DNA of 45,875 nucleotides. Source: an uncultured SAR86 cluster bacterium (GTDB lineage: Bacteria; Pseudomonadota; Gammaproteobacteria; Magnimaribacterales; Magnimaribacteraceae). A program made the position numbers and the translations under genes. Where the stretch lies: contig CACAIY010000010.1 of assembly GCA_902532675.1 (NCBI GenBank), positions 1 through 45,875 of the forward strand. The letters are read 5' to 3'. A model generated the notes under the pieces. It had not been told where the DNA came from. It did not search any database and saw nothing but the letters and a program-made list of their open reading frames with translations. Below, in pieces: positions 42,640 to 45,875 of the stretch. Position 1 is the first letter of the stretch. Each line of letters opens with the position of its first letter.

Positions 42640-45168
42640 TTAAAACTTCATTTTATACCTAAGACCTACAGTCATTGGTCTTATAACAGCTATACGTTGC
42701 CTATCAAAGACGAAAGTGTTACTTATTTCAGCTCTTTCATCCGTAACGTTATCGACATACATTTCTGCTGTCCAATCATCGGTGCTGATACCAGCTCTAA
42801 CATTGGTTAGGTTATAGCTATCTTGCTTAGCCCTGTTAGGTTGCATGATGTCAGAATAACTTTTATCTGACATATTGAATTGGACTTGCCAGAAGCCTGT
42901 ATTGCCACCTTCCATTGTCCATTCTTTTCTACCGCTCAAGTTAGCTTGGTAACCAGGAGCAAAAGCCAAATCCTGACCAACAACAATGTCGCCGGTTGGT
43001 ATTAAGCTCTTAGTTATTTCAGTATCTAATAGTGAAAACGCACCTGATAATATTAAGCCGCCTTCAGTATAGTAAATAAAGTCTCCTTCAACTCCTTTTA
43101 TTTCGGCATCTGCTGCGTTATCAGAGAAGAATAAGTTAACGATACTAGGATCAAAAATAGTACTTTGCAGTCCGCTTACGTCAACCCTAAAAATACTACC
43201 ATTGAATCTAAGTCGACCATCTTGAAGTACGTTTTTCCAACCAAACTCCATGTTGGTGATTTCATCAGAATCAACTGAGGGAGGTACAGAGTAGGATCCA
43301 TCTGCACTCGTTCTGCCGACAGGTCTATTGAGTAGACCAGGCCTAAAACCTTCAGACCAAGTGACATAATACATTTTATCCTCACTAGGCTTCCATGAAT
43401 ATGTTACCTTTCCAATCACGCCATCAGTTTCTGCTTTATCGGGATAACCATTTGCATTACCTGGCGCATATTGCGCAGATAGATTAGATCCAAATTGTTG
43501 TGTATCAGGATTACCAAACCCATTATAAAATGATGAATTTGCACTACCTTCAAAATCAACTGCAATATCATACCAACGAGCACCTATTGAAAGTTCCGTT
43601 GTGTCGGTCATTGCAAAACTTACTTCACCAAAAACACCTCTTTGCTCATCAGTCCTCTTAATGTCATTAAAGAAGATGACAGGTTCTGAGTAAGGCCCTG
43701 CCGAATACCAACCAGGACTAGCATTATTAATGGATCCCGTTACAGATGTATCAGTCAATGCATAGTTCGCGGCGTAGGTAATATCATTGCCTACAGAACC
43801 TGGATAGTTAAATAAATTCAACTCAGTAAGCTCAGTATCACTCATGAAAACACCAGCTGTAAGTGACGTAGTGTCATTTATATCTGCATTTATACGGAAT
43901 TCGTGAGATTTAACTTCTAAATTTGTTGTTGAATCAACTAGTAAGTTAGGTGCGCCACATGTTCCTGTTGGTACATTGCCAGGTGCAAACTTAGTGTACG
44001 TTACATAGTAATCACAGATGTAGTAAGGAAGATATTGACCAACAAATAAGTAGTCAGTGTAATCAACCATTTGTTCAGTTGTTCTGTCTGTGTATGCTCC
44101 AGCATAAACTACTTCAAGATCGCCCAATGAACCCTCAAGAGTTAAACTCATATTGTCATATTCATCATCAATCTTATCTGCAGTGTATCTTTGGATTTCT
44201 AGATCACCTAAATTCGGGTCTACAAAAAACACACCGTCAGCTTCAACACTTTGCTGTGCTACAGTAGCTAACGCATCCCAATTTTCATTAATTTCAGAAG
44301 CAACACTTAACCTAAAACCTGTATAAGTTAATTCGTTAGCATCATCCTTAATAATTGAACCTGCTGGAGTTAAGGTAGCTCCCGAAAGATCAGCTCCTGC
44401 TTGGAAACCTCCTCTAGAAGAATTAACAGAAACACCATTTTGTCTCACCGTGCCTGCTGATCTAAAACGTGCAGATCCACTTGCGTCAATATTTCCTGCA
44501 ACTTGATCAATATAACCACCTTTTGTATCACTGTAAGCAACAATTCTAGCTGCAGATGAATCACCAAGAGGCATATTGCCTACAACTTCTACTTTAGCTC
44601 CCATATCGCCTTCTGGCATAAACCTAGATTCAACTTCTACGTTACCAGACGATTCACCAATTACTGGCTTGTTAGTTATCATTCTAACCACACCTGCCTG
44701 TGAACTTGCACCAAAAAGTGTCCCTTGTGGGCCTGCTAGAACCTCAATACGCGCCATATCTGCTGCATAAACATCTAAGTTTCTTCCTGGTTGCGCTAAT
44801 GGCTGCTCATCTAAATAGAAAGATACATTCGGAGCTAATCCTGCTACACCAGCTGTAGTAAGGTTAGGTGTCGTTGAGGCAAGACCTCTAATATATATTG
44901 TACTCGTTCCTGGTCCTGCACCTCCTGCAGTAACACTTGGAAGCTGTAGTAAATAATCTTCAAATACACTTATTCCCTTGTCTTCTAAAGAGCTCTCACG
45001 AAGAGCTGATACAGACAATGGTACGTCTTGTAAACTTTCAGTTTTCTTACGAGCGGTTACAACAACCTCTTCTACTTCTGACATCAAAAATCCACTAAAA
45101 GCAGATAAATTTAATAAGGCAAATGCAGTGAATAAGTAAGTTAAGCGTTCTCTAATTCTTTCAAACAT
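42640..45168 (-). CDS. TonB-dependent outer-membrane receptor
   Basis: An 842-residue receptor with an N-terminal signal (about 1-30), TonB box V-E-E-V-V-V-T-A, plug domain with V-L-A-G-P-Q-G-T-L-F-G-A-S-S-Q-A-G, and a barrel ending in the aromatic R-Y-K-M-K-F. The plug differs clearly from the two paralogous receptors at 20-31 kb (R-G-P-Q is A-G-P-Q here and the N-S-I-G-G is S-S-Q-A-G), so this is a separate lineage with another ligand, of the iron-complex/vitamin-like OMR type by general look. The ATG follows a CTGGGGAAA ribosome site, and a good -35 box lies 60 bases upstream. Confidence 0.94.
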   Translation of the reverse strand: MFERIRERLTYLFTAFALLNLSAFSGFLMSEVEEVVVTARKKTESLQDVPLSVSALRESSLEDKGISVFEDYLLQLPSVTAGGAGPGTSTIYIRGLASTTPNLTTAGVAGLAPNVSFYLDEQPLAQPGRNLDVYAADMARIEVLAGPQGTLFGASSQAGVVRMITNKPVIGESSGNVEVESRFMPEGDMGAKVEVVGNMPLGDSSAARIVAYSDTKGGYIDQVAGNIDASGSARFRSAGTVRQNGVSVNSSRGGFQAGADLSGATLTPAGSIIKDDANELTYTGFRLSVASEINENWDALATVAQQSVEADGVFFVDPNLGDLEIQRYTADKIDDEYDNMSLTLEGSLGDLEVVYAGAYTDRTTEQMVDYTDYLFVGQYLPYYICDYYVTYTKFAPGNVPTGTCGAPNLLVDSTTNLEVKSHEFRINADINDTTSLTAGVFMSDTELTELNLFNYPGSVGNDITYAANYALTDTSVTGSINNASPGWYSAGPYSEPVIFFNDIKRTDEQRGVFGEVSFAMTDTTELSIGARWYDIAVDFEGSANSSFYNGFGNPDTQQFGSNLSAQYAPGNANGYPDKAETDGVIGKVTYSWKPSEDKMYYVTWSEGFRPGLLNRPVGRTSADGSYSVPPSVDSDEITNMEFGWKNVLQDGRLRFNGSIFRVDVSGLQSTIFDPSIVNLFFSDNAADAEIKGVEGDFIYYTEGGLILSGAFSLLDTEITKSLIPTGDIVVGQDLAFAPGYQANLSGRKEWTMEGGNTGFWQVQFNMSDKSYSDIMQPNRAKQDSYNLTNVRAGISTDDWTAEMYVDNVTDERAEISNTFVFDRQRIAVIRPMTVGLRYKMKF

Positions 45169-45204
45169 TAAATTTCCCCAGTTTTTTATAAAAATTCAGT
45201 TAAA

Positions 45205-45233
45205 ACAGTACGCAAACTGATCATGAATGTCAA
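45205..45233 (-). promoter_or_regulatory. Promoter of the TonB receptor gene
   Basis: On the minus strand a consensus -35 TTGACA (45233-45228) is followed after 17 bases by TACTGT (45210-45205), a weak -10. Spacing and distance to the ATG at 45168 fit a sigma-70 promoter that may need activation. Confidence 0.5.
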
Positions 45234-45398
45234 ATGCAAACCTTGATTTAATATACCTTTCTCTTCCATTGAGGTAAAAGTTTATACGATTCGTTTAAGA
45301 GTCTTTTCCGGGATGTCTCTATAAGCTATAGAAATCATTGTATTTTATAATGATTATATATAGTGTGAGCGGTCCTATTTTATAAATGAGAGTTTATT

Positions 45399-45875
45399 TT
45401 GAAAACAGATATAGAAATTGCTAGAGAAGCAGAACCAAAAAAAATTAATGAAATTGCTGATCAATTAGGTATAAGTGACGAATATCTAGAACTTTATGGT
45501 AAATACAAGTGTAAGGTTGACCTTTCTATTAATAATGAAAAGCTAAAAGACAAAAAAAACGGTAAATTAATTTTAGTTACTGCAATATCCCCGACCCCTG
45601 CAGGAGAAGGTAAAACCACTACAAGTGTTGGTCTAGTTGATGGTCTGTGTCATATAGGTAAAAATGCAATGATTTGCCTAAGAGAGCCGAGTTTAGGACC
45701 ATGTTTTGGGATGAAAGGTGGTGCTGCTGGAGGTGGAAAAGCTCAAGTTATACCTATGACAGATATTAACTTGCATTTTACGGGAGACTTTCATGCAATC
45801 GGAGCAGCACACAATCTACTCTCTGCATTAATTGATAACCATATACATTGGGATAATGAACTAGATATAGATCCA
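45399..45875 (+). CDS. fhs: Formate-tetrahydrofolate ligase, N-terminal part (cut by window edge)
   Basis: 159 codons are visible, open to the right edge. The enzyme joins formate to THF with ATP, giving 10-formyl-THF. The P-loop T66-P-A-G-E-G-K-T-T-T and the following [20 protein letters not shown] are diagnostic. The start is TTG at 45399: an in-frame stop lies at 45387, no ATG or GTG falls between, and GAGAG sits at a good ribosome-site distance. A weakly initiating TTG may hold expression down. The enzyme would link one-carbon units from the demethylation genes at 35-39 kb with purine and formate metabolism. Confidence 0.93.
   Translation, partial: MKTDIEIAREAEPKKINEIADQLGISDEYLELYGKYKCKVDLSINNEKLKDKKNGKLILVTAISPTPAGEGKTTTSVGLVDGLCHIGKNAMICLREPSLGPCFGMKGGAAGGGKAQVIPMTDINLHFTGDFHAIGAAHNLLSALIDNHIHWDNELDIDP

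Noticed and set aside
45169-45398. Possible folate or other riboswitch before fhs
   Set aside because: I could not match any known aptamer core; only an AT-rich palindrome is visible.
1-45875. CRISPR arrays, tRNAs, insertion sequences, integrases, toxin-antitoxin or phage genes
   Set aside because: No repeated spacer-like pattern, cloverleaf, transposase motif or terminal repeats could be found by reading both strands.

Overview
The window is AT-rich (by eye GC in the high 30s percent), densely coded, and looks like a chromosome segment of a streamlined marine gammaproteobacterium; a SAR86-like lineage is my best guess. The reasons are the classic gammaproteobacterial tesA / ybbA-ybbP divergent cluster, yciB, three large TonB-dependent receptors, several GPH-type sugar transporters, a DUF3604 protein, a TPR-sulfotransferase and a BCCT osmolyte transporter. 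No 16S or other rRNA is present, so the taxonomic call is an inference. I found no tRNA, rRNA, insertion sequence, integrase, prophage or CRISPR array. No gene-free stretch exceeds 300 bases; the longest gaps are 11814-12085 (272 bases, structured, probably an RNA gene), 45169-45398 (230, divergent promoters) and 31414-31629 (216, TonB receptor leader).

Region 1 (1-5573, minus strand): a tight operon GPH transporter - rhomboid protease - DUF3604 protein - second GPH transporter (cut by the left edge). Region 2 (5697-11813): a 17beta-HSD4-like short-chain dehydrogenase (+), a cytoplasmic GH3 beta-glycosidase with PA14 insert, an HD-domain protein carrying the full ligand set of PhnZ-type mixed-valent diiron oxygenases, an alkyl-DHAP-synthase-like flavoprotein (all -), and a small cupin (+).

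Region 3 (11812-19995, minus strand) is the most unusual part: nine tightly packed genes running nitrilase-family amidohydrolase - two secreted PDLxGxW proteins - DUF6152 periplasmic protein - class-II-like cytochrome c - two tandem DUF6644 membrane proteins - GPH sugar transporter - a Gfo/Idh/MocA::aldo-keto reductase fusion. The run is followed by a structured intergenic segment with its own -10 box, three hairpins and a terminator, which I read as a small RNA gene. I propose that the nine genes form a periplasmic electron-transfer module tied to uptake and cytoplasmic redox processing of a sugar-like compound.

Region 4 (20057-31413): two paralogous TonB receptors flank a housekeeping block (yciB, amn, tesA, ybbA-ybbP). 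Region 5 (31630-34861, minus): a RidA-family protein with the remnant of an amidohydrolase just upstream, then a MFS transporter - alpha/beta hydrolase - divergent shikimate-kinase-like operon. Region 6 (34932-40501, minus): BCCT transporter, dimethylglycine-dehydrogenase-like FAD::GcvT fusion and a DmdA-like GcvT protein, an apparent import-and-demethylate set for methylated osmolytes that would feed methyl groups to tetrahydrofolate. Region 7 (40513-45875): TPR-sulfotransferase, a third unrelated TonB receptor (-), and the start of formate-tetrahydrofolate ligase (+, cut by the right edge), which would fit the same one-carbon economy.
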